From Serratia fonticola (GTDB taxonomy: Bacteria > Pseudomonadota > Gammaproteobacteria > Enterobacterales > Enterobacteriaceae), in the NCBI RefSeq assembly GCF_001006005.1, contig NZ_CP011254.1:3224001-3288000 (forward strand): DNA of 64,000 nt, read 5' to 3'. Positions 47,811 to 58,355 of the stretch are shown one piece after another. The position numbers and the translations under genes were made by a program. Position 1 is the first letter of the stretch. Every line of letters starts with the position of its first letter. A model generated the notes under the pieces. The model had not been told where the DNA came from. It made no database searches and saw nothing but the letters and a program-made list of their open reading frames with translations.

Positions 47811-48847
47811 ACGCAAATTATGACAAAGTACTGGGTTGCCTGATTGGCGCAGCTGCGGCCGATGCGATGGGAGCGGCGACGGAAGTACGCACGCAACAAC
47901 AAATCAAGGACACTTTTGGTGGCTGGGTGACGACTTTCCTCAAGCCTCCGGCGGATACCTTTGGTCGTTGTAACGAGGCTGGGATGTGCACCGATGACTT
48001 CCTTCAGGCGAAATATATTATGGACGCCCTGCTGGCGCATGGGCGTCAGGTTTCAGATAAGGCAATGAGGGAAGCCTTCCAACGTTGGCTGGATTATCCT
48101 TTTTATGCCAACTTTACTGGTCCCACAACACGTGCGGCGATGAAGGCGATTTTTGACGATAATCGCACTTCTTTGCAGGGGGAACTGGAAGGTGAGAAGC
48201 AGTCGGTGCAGATTATCAACGGAGGCAATGCTGCCGCAACCAACGGTTCGGCGATGAAAATCTGGCCAGCGGCGGTATTACACCCGGCAGAGATTGATCG
48301 GGCGATCGAATGCGCTCTGGATATTGCCCGCTTTACCCATAACAACGTGCTGGCGATGTCGGGGGCTGCAGCCATGGCAGCGGCGATCAGCGAGGCCTTA
48401 TCCACTTCGGCCAGCCGCGATTCGATTATTGCTGCCGGCATTTACGGTGCCGATAAGGGGCTGGTACTGGCTGCCGAGCAGGGAGCAGCAGCGATAGCCG
48501 GGCCATCCGTGGGGCGGCGAATCGAGTTGGCCGTCGCCATTGGCAAACGCCACTTGCATTGGGAAACGGCAATTGTCGAACTTAACGATATCATCGGCAC
48601 CGGGTTGCATGTCAGTGAAGCGGTACCGGCTGCCTTTGGCCTGTTCGCCTGCAGCGCCGCCAATCCGGTTGATGCTATTGTTTCCGCAGTTAATATCGGC
48701 AATGATACGGATACGGTTGCTACCATGGTGGGTGCCATCTCAGGCGCATTCCACGGTGCAGCAGCATTGCCCGCAGACTACCTGAGTATCCTGGATCGTA
48801 TGAACCACTTTTCTCTGGAGGCGTTAGCGGGTTCAATCACGCAATAA
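47807..48847 (+). CDS. ADP-ribosylglycohydrolase family protein
   Basis: 346 aa of the DraG/ARH fold: GCLIGAAAADAMGAATE near the N-terminus, TDDF at about residues 65-68 (metal ligands) and the C-terminal NIGNDTDTVATMVGAISGAFHG with the Asp pair that binds two Mg. The family hydrolyses N- or O-glycosidic bonds of ADP-ribose and related ribosides. ATGA overlap with the kinase argues for a joint pathway: riboside cleavage plus phosphorylation. Real substrate unknown. Confidence 0.87.
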   Translation: MNANYDKVLGCLIGAAAADAMGAATEVRTQQQIKDTFGGWVTTFLKPPADTFGRCNEAGMCTDDFLQAKYIMDALLAHGRQVSDKAMREAFQRWLDYPFYANFTGPTTRAAMKAIFDDNRTSLQGELEGEKQSVQIINGGNAAATNGSAMKIWPAAVLHPAEIDRAIECALDIARFTHNNVLAMSGAAAMAAAISEALSTSASRDSIIAAGIYGADKGLVLAAEQGAAAIAGPSVGRRIELAVAIGKRHLHWETAIVELNDIIGTGLHVSEAVPAAFGLFACSAANPVDAIVSAVNIGNDTDTVATMVGAISGAFHGAAALPADYLSILDRMNHFSLEALAGSITQ

Positions 48848-48904
48848 AAGCCAGATAGGGGAAGGGGCAGGCTCTTTCCCCAGTAAACAAGATGAGGTCA
48901 TCAG

Positions 48905-49639
48905 GTGGTGGTAGACAAGGCGAGCTATACGCCGCTGTATAAGCAGTTGTATTCGATCATCTGCCATCAGATCCTTGATGGCACTTATAGCCTCGGCGAT
49001 CGCTTACCAACGCAAAAGGAAATTGCGCGTCAGTTTGATGTTTCGCTCATTGTTGTCAAACAGGCCTGGAATGATTTGGTAGACAGCGGGATCATTGTCT
49101 CGCAGCGCGGCACGGGTTCGGTGGTGAACGCATTACCGGAAGGGGTAAGCTATGGCCACACGTTTCGCGGTATCACCTCTGACCTGAGCTTTTCCCAGAT
49201 ACGCATAGAAAACCAGATCCTGATGGTGGCACCACGCAGTGCCAAAGAGGCATTGCTGGATGGTCTGAATCTGCCAGCCAAGAACAAGTATCTGTTTATC
49301 TCCCGCGTTCGCTATGCCAAAGGCAAGCCGTTCAACCACGAAAAGATTTACATTAACCTGTCGTTTTTCCCCGGTTTGCAGCTGGTGCCAGAGGATTTGG
49401 CACAGCAATCGTTATATCAGTTGCTGGAAAACCGCTATCAGATCACCATCGGTTCTGCGGTGGAGAAGATTGACGCCGTTATGCCTTCGCCTGAATTATG
49501 TGAACGTTTGCAGATTAGTGCTGATATGCCGCTGTTATCGGTCGCACGTCAGACGTTCCTCCGCGATGAGAATGAACCTTTTGAATATTGCCGTTATAGT
49601 GTCTTATCAGACTACTTCGGTGAAATTCATTATCAGTAA
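48905..49639 (+). CDS. GntR-family (UTRA) transcriptional regulator of the accessory operon
   Basis: 244 aa, starting with GTG at 48905 (or 48908). Winged helix about 8-75 (YKQLYSIICHQILDGTYSLG ... LPTQKEIARQFDVS) and UTRA ligand domain about 90-235. It follows the glycohydrolase by 57 bp on the same strand and is the expected local regulator. Corresponds in order to Salmonella STM4068. The ligand is unknown, probably a phosphorylated product or the imported riboside. Confidence 0.85.
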   Translation: MVVDKASYTPLYKQLYSIICHQILDGTYSLGDRLPTQKEIARQFDVSLIVVKQAWNDLVDSGIIVSQRGTGSVVNALPEGVSYGHTFRGITSDLSFSQIRIENQILMVAPRSAKEALLDGLNLPAKNKYLFISRVRYAKGKPFNHEKIYINLSFFPGLQLVPEDLAQQSLYQLLENRYQITIGSAVEKIDAVMPSPELCERLQISADMPLLSVARQTFLRDENEPFEYCRYSVLSDYFGEIHYQ

Positions 49640-49713
49640 TGCGCTCTTGGTGATTTTTGCAGTTGGCCGCCAAGCGCTAGGGTGCCACCAAATAGCGGTG
49701 AAGAAGAGACAGC

Positions 49714-50094
49714 ATGACTCGTTGGTTGTTGATTATACTGGGTTGGTTAGCCGTGGTGCTGGCAACGTTGGGCGTGGTGCTGCCACTGCTGCCAACGACC
49801 CCATTTCTGTTGCTGGCTGCCTGGTGCTTTGCACGTTCTTCACCGCGTTTTCATCATTGGTTGCTGTATCGCTCCTGGTTCGGTTCTTATTTGCGCCATT
49901 GGCAACAGCATAAGGCGTTACCGCCCGGAGCCAAGTGGAAAGCGGTGCTGGTTATTGTGGTGACGTTTGCCGCTTCCCTCTGGTTGGTGAACCTTTGGTG
50001 GGTGCGAGGTGTACTGCTGGCGATCCTGGTTATTTTGCTGACCTTTATGCTCCGGCTGCCAGTTATTGACCTGCCGCAACAAAAACAGCGCTGA
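49714..50094 (+). CDS. ybaN: YbaN, DUF454 inner-membrane protein
   Basis: 126 aa with about three hydrophobic helices and the DUF454 core GVVLPLLPTTPFLLLAAWCFARSSP (split motif), matching E. coli YbaN next to apt. Function unknown; the family is often near haem or electron-transport genes. Good RBS (AAGAAGAG). It sits just after the accessory operon. Confidence 0.93.
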   Translation: MTRWLLIILGWLAVVLATLGVVLPLLPTTPFLLLAAWCFARSSPRFHHWLLYRSWFGSYLRHWQQHKALPPGAKWKAVLVIVVTFAASLWLVNLWWVRGVLLAILVILLTFMLRLPVIDLPQQKQR

Positions 50095-50241
50095 TCGTGC
50101 GGCGTCAGTTGCATTTATCCGCCTTTTTGCATAGATTTGGGCGTTTTCGTGCGCAGGTTTCCTCCCGCCGTTTTTTTGTTCAAAGCGTGGTGGTTGAAGG
50201 CCTGTGTGGAAGTTATCAGGTAGTTTTATCAGGCAATAACT

Positions 50242-50793
50242 ATGACCGCGACTGCGCAACAGCTTCAGTATATTAGAGACAGTATCAAAACCATTCCCGA
50301 CTATCCGAAGCCGGGTATTCTGTTCCGTGATGTGACCAGCCTGTTGGAAAACCCGCTGGCGTATGCTTCCAGTATTGAACTGCTGGTCGAACGTTACCGC
50401 GATACGGGCGTCACCAAGGTGGTGGGTACTGAAGCGCGTGGTTTCCTGTTCGGCGCACCGGTGGCGTTGGCGCTGGGCGTTGGCTTTGTGCCGGTACGCA
50501 AACCGGGCAAATTGCCGCGTGCGACGCTGAGCGAAAGCTATGAGCTGGAATACGGCACCGACAAGCTGGAAATTCACACCGACGCTATTGTTGCTGGCGA
50601 CAAAGTCCTGGTCGTTGACGATCTGCTGGCCACCGGTGGCACGATCGAAGCCACCGCCACGCTGATCCGCCGTTTGGGTGGTGAAGTGACAGACGCGGCA
50701 TTTATTATCAATCTGCCGGACCTCGGGGGCGAAACGCGCCTGAATAATCTGGGTATTAATTGCTACTGCCTGCTCGACTTCGCCGGGCATTGA
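50242..50793 (+). CDS. apt: Adenine phosphoribosyltransferase
   Basis: 183 aa, as in E. coli ([20 protein letters not shown]). The PRPP-binding motif is [13 protein letters not shown] at about residues 124-136. It makes AMP from adenine and PRPP. Together with ade, gsk and the AIRs-type kinase, the window carries four purine-salvage-linked genes, though not in one operon. Confidence 0.97.
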   Translation: MTATAQQLQYIRDSIKTIPDYPKPGILFRDVTSLLENPLAYASSIELLVERYRDTGVTKVVGTEARGFLFGAPVALALGVGFVPVRKPGKLPRATLSESYELEYGTDKLEIHTDAIVAGDKVLVVDDLLATGGTIEATATLIRRLGGEVTDAAFIINLPDLGGETRLNNLGINCYCLLDFAGH

Positions 50794-51145
50794 TACCTTC
50801 GATAGACAACCCCGCGGTTCGCTGCGGGGTTGACGTATAACCACGACTTCTTCGTATTCTCCGCTGTTTTCTGACATTTTCTGTTTCGCCCCCATCAGTC
50901 CTTGCTAAAAACGCCAAAGCGCTCCCTATGTTGACGGGCTAACAGGTTTGCACCTGGCAGGCATGATGCAAAGTTATAGGAATGACGGCGGGCGTACTGT
51001 TACACTAAAGTGTGAGTGGCCATCGGACGATAAAGGGTATCGGTTCAACCTCGGTACCCAGCAGGCTGCTCACATGGCGATGTCCTTGACGTTGTGATGT
51101 ACTACTTGGGTTGAAATTACTCCATAAATCAGTGATGAAGTCTTA
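50794..51145 (+). other. apt-dnaX intergenic region
   Basis: A 352-bp gap. Beyond the stem-loop after apt I see only a small palindrome (CACTAAAGTG near 51003) and the dnaX leader. No promoter placed with confidence; no gene. Confidence 0.5.
50807..50832 (+). terminator. Stem-loop after apt, possible terminator
   Basis: CAACCCCGC / GCGGGGTTG with an 8-base loop, 13 bp after apt; no T-run follows. Confidence 0.5.
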
Positions 51146-53098
51146 ATGAGCTATCAGGTTCTTGCCCGTAAGTGGCGCCCCCAAACGTTTGCAGAGGTTG
51201 TCGGACAAGAGCATGTCCTGACGGCGCTGGCTAATGGCCTCTCTCTGGGGCGGATCCATCACGCCTATCTGTTCTCCGGCACACGCGGCGTGGGTAAAAC
51301 CACCATTGCGCGGCTGCTGGCCAAAGGTTTGAACTGCGAAACAGGCATCACCGCGACGCCCTGTGGCCAATGTGATAACTGCCGTGAGATTGAGCAGGGG
51401 CGCTTTGTCGATCTGATCGAGATCGATGCCGCCTCCAGAACCAAAGTGGAAGATACTCGCGATCTGCTCGATAACGTGCAATACGCCCCGGCGCGTGGCC
51501 GTTTCAAGGTTTACCTGATCGATGAAGTCCACATGCTCTCGCGCCACAGCTTCAATGCGTTGCTGAAAACGCTGGAAGAGCCGCCTGCACACGTCAAGTT
51601 CCTGCTGGCGACCACCGATCCGCAGAAGCTGCCGGTCACTATTCTTTCCCGCTGCCTGCAATTCCATCTTAAAGCAATGGACGTGGAACAAATCCGCACC
51701 CAGTTGGAAACCGTCTTGTTGGCAGAGCACATCACCAGCGATGCCCGCGCGTTGCAACTGCTGGCGCGCGCCGCAGATGGCAGTATGCGTGATGCCCTCA
51801 GCCTGACCGACCAGGCGATTGCCATGGGGCAAGGGCAGGTGACGACCGACACCGTCAGCCAGATGCTGGGGACGTTGGATGATGAGCAGCCGCTGGCCAT
51901 CCTGGAAGCCCTGGTGAGTGCCGACGGCGAAAAAGTGATGGCGCAGGTCGCCCAGGCGGCGTCACGCGGCGTGGATTGGGAAAACCTGCTGGTGGAAACG
52001 CTGGCGTTGCTGCACCGCATTGCGATGGTACAACTGCTACCCGCGGTGCTGGATAACCATTACGCTGCCATTGAGCAACGCTTACGTGGGCTGGCGCGCA
52101 CCCTGCCGCCAACGGACGTACAGCTTTACTACCAAACCTTGCTGGTTGGCCGCAAAGAGCTGGCCTATGCGCCGGATCGCCGTATGGGCGTTGAGATGAC
52201 CCTGCTGCGCGCGCTGGCGTTTCACCCAAAAGCGGTGATCCCGGAGCCGGTGGCCATGGTGCAGATCGCGCCCGCACAGCCACAGGGGAATATGGCCGTT
52301 GCGCCACCTTCACCCTATCCGGATGCCCCGCCTCCCTTAGGGCAGGCTGCGCCGCCGCAGAATACTCAACCAACCAATTTACCGGATGCTACCGCGCAAT
52401 TACTTAAAGCGCGAACCCAGTTGCTGCGGCAACAGGGGGCATCCACCGCAAAAAAGAATGAGCCGGCGGCGCCAGGAATAGCGCGGCCGGCTAACTCGGC
52501 ACTAGAGCGTTTAGCCTCGGTAACCGAACGCAGCCAGAAGCGTCAGGCCGAAAAGATCGTGACGGAGAAACCGGCCAAGCCGGAGGCCTATCGCTGGCGC
52601 GCGCTTACCGAACCTGAAGCCGCGCCGGAACCGCTGGCTACGCCAAAAGCGTTGCGTACGGCGCTCGAACATGAAAAAACGCCTGAGCTGTCGGCTAAAC
52701 TGGTGGTTGAGTCCATCGAGCGCGATCCTTGGGCGGCAGAGATCGACCAGCTAAAAATACCGAAACTGGTGCAGCAACTGGCGTTAAACGCCTTTAAGCA
52801 GCAGCTGGCACCGGACAGCATTTGTCTCCACCTGCGGTCTTCGCAGCGTCATCTGAATTCGCCTTCGGCGCAGAAGACGCTGGCGCAGGCACTCAGTGAG
52901 TTACATGGCCGCACGGTTGAACTCAGCGTGGTGGAAGACGATAATCCGGCGGAGCGGACTCCGCTGGAGTGGCGGCAAGCCATTTATGAAGAAAAACTGG
53001 CACAGGCTCGCCAGTCCATCGTTGCGGATACCAATATCCAGACCCTGCGTCGGTTCTTCGATGCAGATCTGGATGAAGAGAGTATTCGCCCTATTTAA
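51146..53098 (+). CDS. dnaX: DNA polymerase III tau subunit (and gamma by frameshift)
   Basis: 650-aa tau: AAA+ clamp-loader core (about 1-365) with P-loop GTRGVGKTT near residue 45, zinc Cys cluster (CxxxxxxxxCxxC from CETGITATPCGQCDNC), sensor regions, then a Pro/Ala/Gln-rich linker (about 370-440) and C-terminal domains that bind DnaB and the polymerase core. At 52450-52456 lies the A AAA AAG slippery heptamer; a -1 shift gives Lys-Glu then TGA (ending 52461), so gamma is 438 aa. It forms the clamp loader with HolA, HolB. ybaB-recR follow. Confidence 0.97.
   Translation: MSYQVLARKWRPQTFAEVVGQEHVLTALANGLSLGRIHHAYLFSGTRGVGKTTIARLLAKGLNCETGITATPCGQCDNCREIEQGRFVDLIEIDAASRTKVEDTRDLLDNVQYAPARGRFKVYLIDEVHMLSRHSFNALLKTLEEPPAHVKFLLATTDPQKLPVTILSRCLQFHLKAMDVEQIRTQLETVLLAEHITSDARALQLLARAADGSMRDALSLTDQAIAMGQGQVTTDTVSQMLGTLDDEQPLAILEALVSADGEKVMAQVAQAASRGVDWENLLVETLALLHRIAMVQLLPAVLDNHYAAIEQRLRGLARTLPPTDVQLYYQTLLVGRKELAYAPDRRMGVEMTLLRALAFHPKAVIPEPVAMVQIAPAQPQGNMAVAPPSPYPDAPPPLGQAAPPQNTQPTNLPDATAQLLKARTQLLRQQGASTAKKNEPAAPGIARPANSALERLASVTERSQKRQAEKIVTEKPAKPEAYRWRALTEPEAAPEPLATPKALRTALEHEKTPELSAKLVVESIERDPWAAEIDQLKIPKLVQQLALNAFKQQLAPDSICLHLRSSQRHLNSPSAQKTLAQALSELHGRTVELSVVEDDNPAERTPLEWRQAIYEEKLAQARQSIVADTNIQTLRRFFDADLDEESIRPI
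52434..52492 (+). promoter_or_regulatory. Programmed -1 ribosomal frameshift signal in dnaX
   Basis: Three parts in the E. coli order: an SD-like AGGGGG (52434-52439) 10 nt upstream, the slippery heptamer A AAA AAG (52450-52456, in the dnaX zero frame GCA AAA AAG), and a stem-loop from AGCCGGC (52461-52467) to GCCGGCT (52486-52492), 4 nt downstream. The -1 frame reads GAA then TGA at once. Confidence 0.88.
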
Positions 53099-53129
53099 CG
53101 CGGCGCACAGTGCGCGGCCAATGCTATGA

Positions 53130-53467
<338 letters not shown>

Positions 53468-53468
<1 letters not shown>

Positions 53469-54073
53469 TGCAAACCAGCCCGCTCCTTGAATCATTGATG
53501 GAGGCACTGCGCTGCCTGCCGGGCGTTGGCCCGAAGTCGGCGCAGCGTATGGCGTTCCAACTGCTGCAGCGCGATCGCAGCGGTGGGATGCGGCTGGCAC
53601 AGGCGCTGACCCGTGCCATGTCGGAGATCGGCCATTGTGCCGATTGCCGTACCTTCACCGAGCAGGATACCTGCACCATCTGCAATAATGTGCGCCGTCA
53701 GCAAAACGGCCAGATTTGCGTAGTGGAGAGCCCGGCGGATATTCACGCCATCGAGCAGACCGGCCAGTTTGCCGGGCGCTACTTTGTGCTGATGGGCCAT
53801 CTGTCACCGTTAGACGGCATCGGCCCTGGCGATATCGGCCTGGATCGGCTGGAGCAACGGCTGGAGAAGGAAACCATCACCGAAGTGATCCTGGCCACCA
53901 ACCCGACGGTGGAAGGAGACGCCACGGCCAACTACATCGCCGAGATGTGTGGCCAGTATGGCGTGCTTGCCAGCCGCATTGCCCACGGAGTTCCGGTAGG
54001 TGGTGAACTGGAAATGGTCGACGGCACCACGCTGTCACACTCCCTGGCCGGACGCCACGCGATCAAATTCTGA
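53468..54073 (+). CDS. recR: Recombination protein RecR
   Basis: 201 aa. Helix-hairpin-helix at the N-terminus ([16 protein letters not shown]), C4 zinc finger with Cys57, Cys60, Cys69, Cys72, then a Toprim domain (about 80-175, [21 protein letters not shown] split motif). It loads RecA with RecO at single-strand gaps. Start overlaps the ybaB stop. Confidence 0.98.
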
Positions 54074-54082
54074 TGATTCTGT

Positions 54083-54104
54083 ACGGGGCAGCCCTCTGCC
54101 CCGT
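54083..54104 (+). terminator. Stem-loop after recR, possible terminator
   Basis: ACGGGGCAG / CTGCCCCGT, loop CCCT; perfect 9-bp stem 9 bp after recR. No T-run, followed by CATTCAG. Confidence 0.55.
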
Positions 54105-54136
54105 CATTCAGTTGACAAAAAATTCTCCGCCAGCCG

Positions 54137-54165
54137 CTTGAAAAACCACAGAGTTAACCCCATCT
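54137..54165 (+). promoter_or_regulatory. Heat-shock (sigma32) promoter of htpG
   Basis: CTTGAAA (54137-54143), 14-base spacer, CCCCATCT (54158-54165): full match to both sigma32 hexamers/octamer. Confidence 0.93.
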
Positions 54166-54210
54166 GATCCTCATTGCATGATTTGGTCATTACTGTCTTT
54201 GAGGTAATCA

Positions 54211-56082
54211 ATGAGTATGAAAGGTCAAGAAACCCGTGGGTTCCAGTCTGAAGTCAAACAACTGCTTCATTTGATGATCCATTCGCTGTACTCCAATAAA
54301 GAAATCTTCCTGCGTGAGCTGATCTCCAACGCCTCCGATGCGGCGGACAAGCTGCGTTTCCGCGCGCTTTCCAAGCCGGAACTGTATGAAGGTGATGGTG
54401 AGCTGCGCGTGCGTCTGTCTTTCGACAAAGAGAAGCGTACTCTGACGATTGCCGATAACGGCATCGGTATGAGCCGCGAAGAAGTGATCGAAAACCTGGG
54501 GACGATTGCCAAGTCTGGTACCAAGGCCTTCCTGGAGTCTATCGGCTCCGATCAGGCGAAAGACAGCCAACTGATCGGTCAGTTCGGCGTGGGCTTCTAC
54601 TCGGCGTTCATCGTGGCGGACAAAGTCACCGTACGTACCCGCGCGGCAGGTGCTGCGGAAGATCAAGGGGTGTACTGGGAGTCTGCCGGTGAAGGTGATT
54701 ACACCATCGCCGATATCAGCAAGGCCGATCGCGGCAGCGAAATTACCCTGCACCTGCGTGAAGGCGAAGACGAATACCTCGACGGCTGGCGTCTGCGCTC
54801 GGTGATTGGCAAATATTCCGATCACATTGCGCTGCCGGTAGAGATCGAAACCAAGAATGAAGAAGACGGCACCGTCACCTGGGAGAAAATCAACAAGGCG
54901 CAAGCGTTGTGGACTCGCAGCAAAGCTGACGTGACCGAAGAAGAGTACAAAGAGTTCTACAAGCACATTGCCCATGACTTTACCGATCCGCTGAGCTGGA
55001 GCCACAACCGCGTGGAAGGTAAGCAGGAGTACACCAGCCTGCTGTACATCCCGGCGCAGGCGCCGTGGGATATGTGGAATCGCGATCACAAACATGGCCT
55101 GAAGCTATACGTTCAGCGCGTGTTTATCATGGATGACGCCGAGCAGTTCATGCCGAACTACCTGCGCTTTGTTCGCGGCCTGATCGATTCCAACGATCTG
55201 CCACTGAACGTTTCGCGCGAAATTCTGCAGGACAGCCGTGTTACCCAGAACCTGCGTGGCGCGCTGACCAAACGTGTGTTGCAGATGCTGGACAAGCTGG
55301 CCAAAGACGATGCGGAAGCCTACCAGAAGTTCTGGCAGCAATTCGGTATGGTACTGAAAGAAGGCCCAGCGGAGGACGGCGGCAACAAAGAGGCCATCGC
55401 CAAACTGCTGCGCTTTGCTTCTACGCACAATGACAGCTCGGCGCAAACCGTCTCGCTGGAAGAGTACGTTGGCCGCATGACCGAAGGCCAGGACAAGATT
55501 TACTACATCACCGCCGACAGTTATGCCGCCGCCAAGAGCAGCCCGCACCTGGAGCTGTTCCGCAAGAAAGGCATCGAAGTCCTGCTGCTGTCTGACCGTA
55601 TCGACGAGTGGATGATGAGCTACCTGACTGAGTTTGACGGTAAGGTGTTCCAGTCGGTCAGCAAAGCGGATGAAGCGCTGGATAAACTGGCGGATGAAAC
55701 CGAAGAGCAGAAAGAAGCCGAGAAGCAGTTGGAGCCGTTTATCGAGCGGGTCAAGACGCTGTTGGGTGAGCGCGTGAAGGACGTGCGTCTGACGCACCGC
55801 CTGACGGATACCCCGGCCATCGTCACCACCGATGCCGACGAGATGAGCACCCAGATGGCCAAACTGTTTGCCGCTGCGGGGCAGGCTGCGCCGGAAGTGA
55901 AGTATATCTTCGAGCTGAACCCAGAGCATGCGTTGGTCAAACGCGCATCCGATGTGGGCGATAACGAACAATTTGCCGAATGGATCGATCTGCTGTTGGA
56001 TCAGGCCCTGCTGGCAGAGCGTGGGACGCTGGAAGATCCAAACCAGTTTATCCGCCGCATGAATAAACTGTTGTCCGCTTAA
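54211..56082 (+). CDS. htpG: HtpG, bacterial Hsp90
   Basis: 623 aa. N-terminal GHKL ATPase domain (about 1-220; [33 protein letters not shown]), middle domain with the catalytic Arg region, and C-terminal dimerisation domain. First ATG (54211) used because GAGG is six bases upstream; E. coli begins at the equivalent of the third codon. Heat-shock promoter at 54137. Cytoplasmic chaperone working with DnaK. Confidence 0.98.
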   Translation: MSMKGQETRGFQSEVKQLLHLMIHSLYSNKEIFLRELISNASDAADKLRFRALSKPELYEGDGELRVRLSFDKEKRTLTIADNGIGMSREEVIENLGTIAKSGTKAFLESIGSDQAKDSQLIGQFGVGFYSAFIVADKVTVRTRAAGAAEDQGVYWESAGEGDYTIADISKADRGSEITLHLREGEDEYLDGWRLRSVIGKYSDHIALPVEIETKNEEDGTVTWEKINKAQALWTRSKADVTEEEYKEFYKHIAHDFTDPLSWSHNRVEGKQEYTSLLYIPAQAPWDMWNRDHKHGLKLYVQRVFIMDDAEQFMPNYLRFVRGLIDSNDLPLNVSREILQDSRVTQNLRGALTKRVLQMLDKLAKDDAEAYQKFWQQFGMVLKEGPAEDGGNKEAIAKLLRFASTHNDSSAQTVSLEEYVGRMTEGQDKIYYITADSYAAAKSSPHLELFRKKGIEVLLLSDRIDEWMMSYLTEFDGKVFQSVSKADEALDKLADETEEQKEAEKQLEPFIERVKTLLGERVKDVRLTHRLTDTPAIVTTDADEMSTQMAKLFAAAGQAAPEVKYIFELNPEHALVKRASDVGDNEQFAEWIDLLLDQALLAERGTLEDPNQFIRRMNKLLSA

Positions 56083-56091
56083 TCAGCAAAA

Positions 56092-56121
56092 TACGCCCCA
56101 GACCCTAGGGTTTGGGGCGTA
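56092..56121 (+). terminator. Terminator hairpin after htpG
   Basis: TACGCCCCA / TGGGGCGTA stem extended by GACCC/GGGTT (one G-U); followed by ATCTCTTCT, so a weak U-tract. Confidence 0.65.
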
Positions 56122-56299
56122 ATCTCTTCTATTCCCGTCAAATTTTTCTCCTGCTTGCCTCGTTTCAGCCCGATCTTTCCGCAACCGATTTCCTCTCGCT
56201 ACCTTGAGCCACCCCCCTCAGAAATGGTAAGGTTGAGTGTTTTCGAAATTTAATAAAAACTCAAACCCGATAGACTTCCGGCCGCGGCCCGAAGAATGA

Positions 56300-56974
<675 letters not shown>

Positions 56975-56994
56975 TCGGTGTCAAGGCTGTAGAA

Positions 56995-57032
56995 AACGCT
57001 GGGCTTGCTGTTGCTGCCCGGCGTTTTTTTTT
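56995..57032 (+). terminator. Intrinsic terminator after adk
   Basis: AACGCTGGGC / GCCCGGCGTT (one G-U pair), 11-base loop, then a run of nine T. Confidence 0.93.
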
Positions 57033-57086
57033 GCCGCTTCATGATAGCTTACAGGTGCCACCGTTTCGTTCGACAGGAAGAGCCGC

Positions 57087-58220
57087 ATGCCCAGGCAGAC
57101 AAATTTTTTGCAAGAAGCGACCGCGCGCCAGATCGTGCAACGTGCGATGAGCATCATTCACCATTCGGTCAACGTGATGGACAGCAACGGTGTCATCATT
57201 GCTTCCGGCAACGCCTCGCGCCTGTATCAGCGCCACGAAGGGGCGGTATTGGCCCTGACCGAAAACCGGGTGGTGGAGATAGATGAGGCCACGGCACAAC
57301 ATCTGAAGGGCGTGCAGCCCGGCATCAATCTGCCGTTCAGCTTTCGTAATCAACTGGTGGGCGCGATTGGGGTTTCCGGCGATCCGGCCCAGGTGCGAGC
57401 CTATGGCGAACTGGTAAAAATGGCGGCGGAGCTGATGGTGGAACAGGCTGCGATGCTCGATCAACATCAGTGGGAAAAGCGTTACCGGGAAGAGCTGGCC
57501 AACCAACTGCTGCAAGGGCACAGTGAACCCGGTTCGCGCGAGGCGATGGCGGCCTATTTAGAGCTGGATCTGCAACAGCCACGCATTGTTTGGCTGCTTG
57601 AGCTGTATGAACCGCAGCCGCAGGTACTGAGAGGCTTGCTGGCAGAGCTGGAGATCACTCAGCGTGAGGCGCTTATCACCATGACCAGCTTTAATGAACT
57701 GGTGCTCTTGCGTCCGGCCTGTATGAAACAGGGCGTGTGGGACGTGCAGCAGGAGCGCAAGCTGGCCCAGCAGCTCCAGCATGAGATCCAGCAACGCTTT
57801 GGCCTGCGGTTGATCGTCGGGGGCTTTTACAGTGGTGAGGAAGGCGTCTACCGCTCTATCCAGACCGCAAGAGCAGTGCAAACCATGGCGCACCGTCTCA
57901 AACTGGTCCAGCATACGCTGTTTTATGATGACTATCCTCTACCCTCGCTGCTGTGCGATTTAGGGGAGGATTGGCGAGCCCAGGAGCTTTCACGGCCCTG
58001 GCGGCAATTGAGCGCCCAGGATGAAAAAGGGATGCTGAGAAACACGCTGCGCCACTATTTCAATCAGAATTGTGACCAAACCAAGACTGCGGCACAGCTG
58101 CATATTCACGTTAACACCCTGCGTTACCGCCTACAGCGCGTAGAAAAAACGACTGGCCTGAAGATCAATCAATTGGCGGACGTCTTGCAACTGTATATCG
58201 GTATGTTGATGCAGGATTGA
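57087..58220 (+). CDS. cdaR: CdaR-type sugar diacid / carbohydrate regulator
   Basis: 377 aa: N-terminal sugar-diacid-binding domain (about 10-140, HHSVNVMDSNGVIIASGNAS split motif), a GGDEF-like middle part, and a C-terminal PucR-type helix-turn-helix (AAQLHIHVNTLRYRLQRVEK, about 330-365). E. coli CdaR activates the galactarate, glucarate and glycerate genes. It precedes glycerate kinase here, 135 bp away, and probably controls it. Not at this spot in E. coli, where hemH directly follows adk. Confidence 0.88.
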   Translation: MPRQTNFLQEATARQIVQRAMSIIHHSVNVMDSNGVIIASGNASRLYQRHEGAVLALTENRVVEIDEATAQHLKGVQPGINLPFSFRNQLVGAIGVSGDPAQVRAYGELVKMAAELMVEQAAMLDQHQWEKRYREELANQLLQGHSEPGSREAMAAYLELDLQQPRIVWLLELYEPQPQVLRGLLAELEITQREALITMTSFNELVLLRPACMKQGVWDVQQERKLAQQLQHEIQQRFGLRLIVGGFYSGEEGVYRSIQTARAVQTMAHRLKLVQHTLFYDDYPLPSLLCDLGEDWRAQELSRPWRQLSAQDEKGMLRNTLRHYFNQNCDQTKTAAQLHIHVNTLRYRLQRVEKTTGLKINQLADVLQLYIGMLMQD

Positions 58221-58355
58221 ATTGTGTGAATGCACAAAATAACGTTCTTTTTTACCATTTTGTTTGTGTCTATCGCTAAAGAATTTCCGTTGTCGGCAAG
58301 GTATGGTATTCACTAACCGATGCAGTGGCATCCTCTGAAGATTAAGGCACTGTCG

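Noticed and set aside
49918..50895. 325-codon minus-strand frame across apt
   Set aside because: Antisense shadow of apt and ybaN; no RBS or recognisable domain.
54208..55095. Minus-strand frame opposite htpG
   Set aside because: Shadow of htpG.
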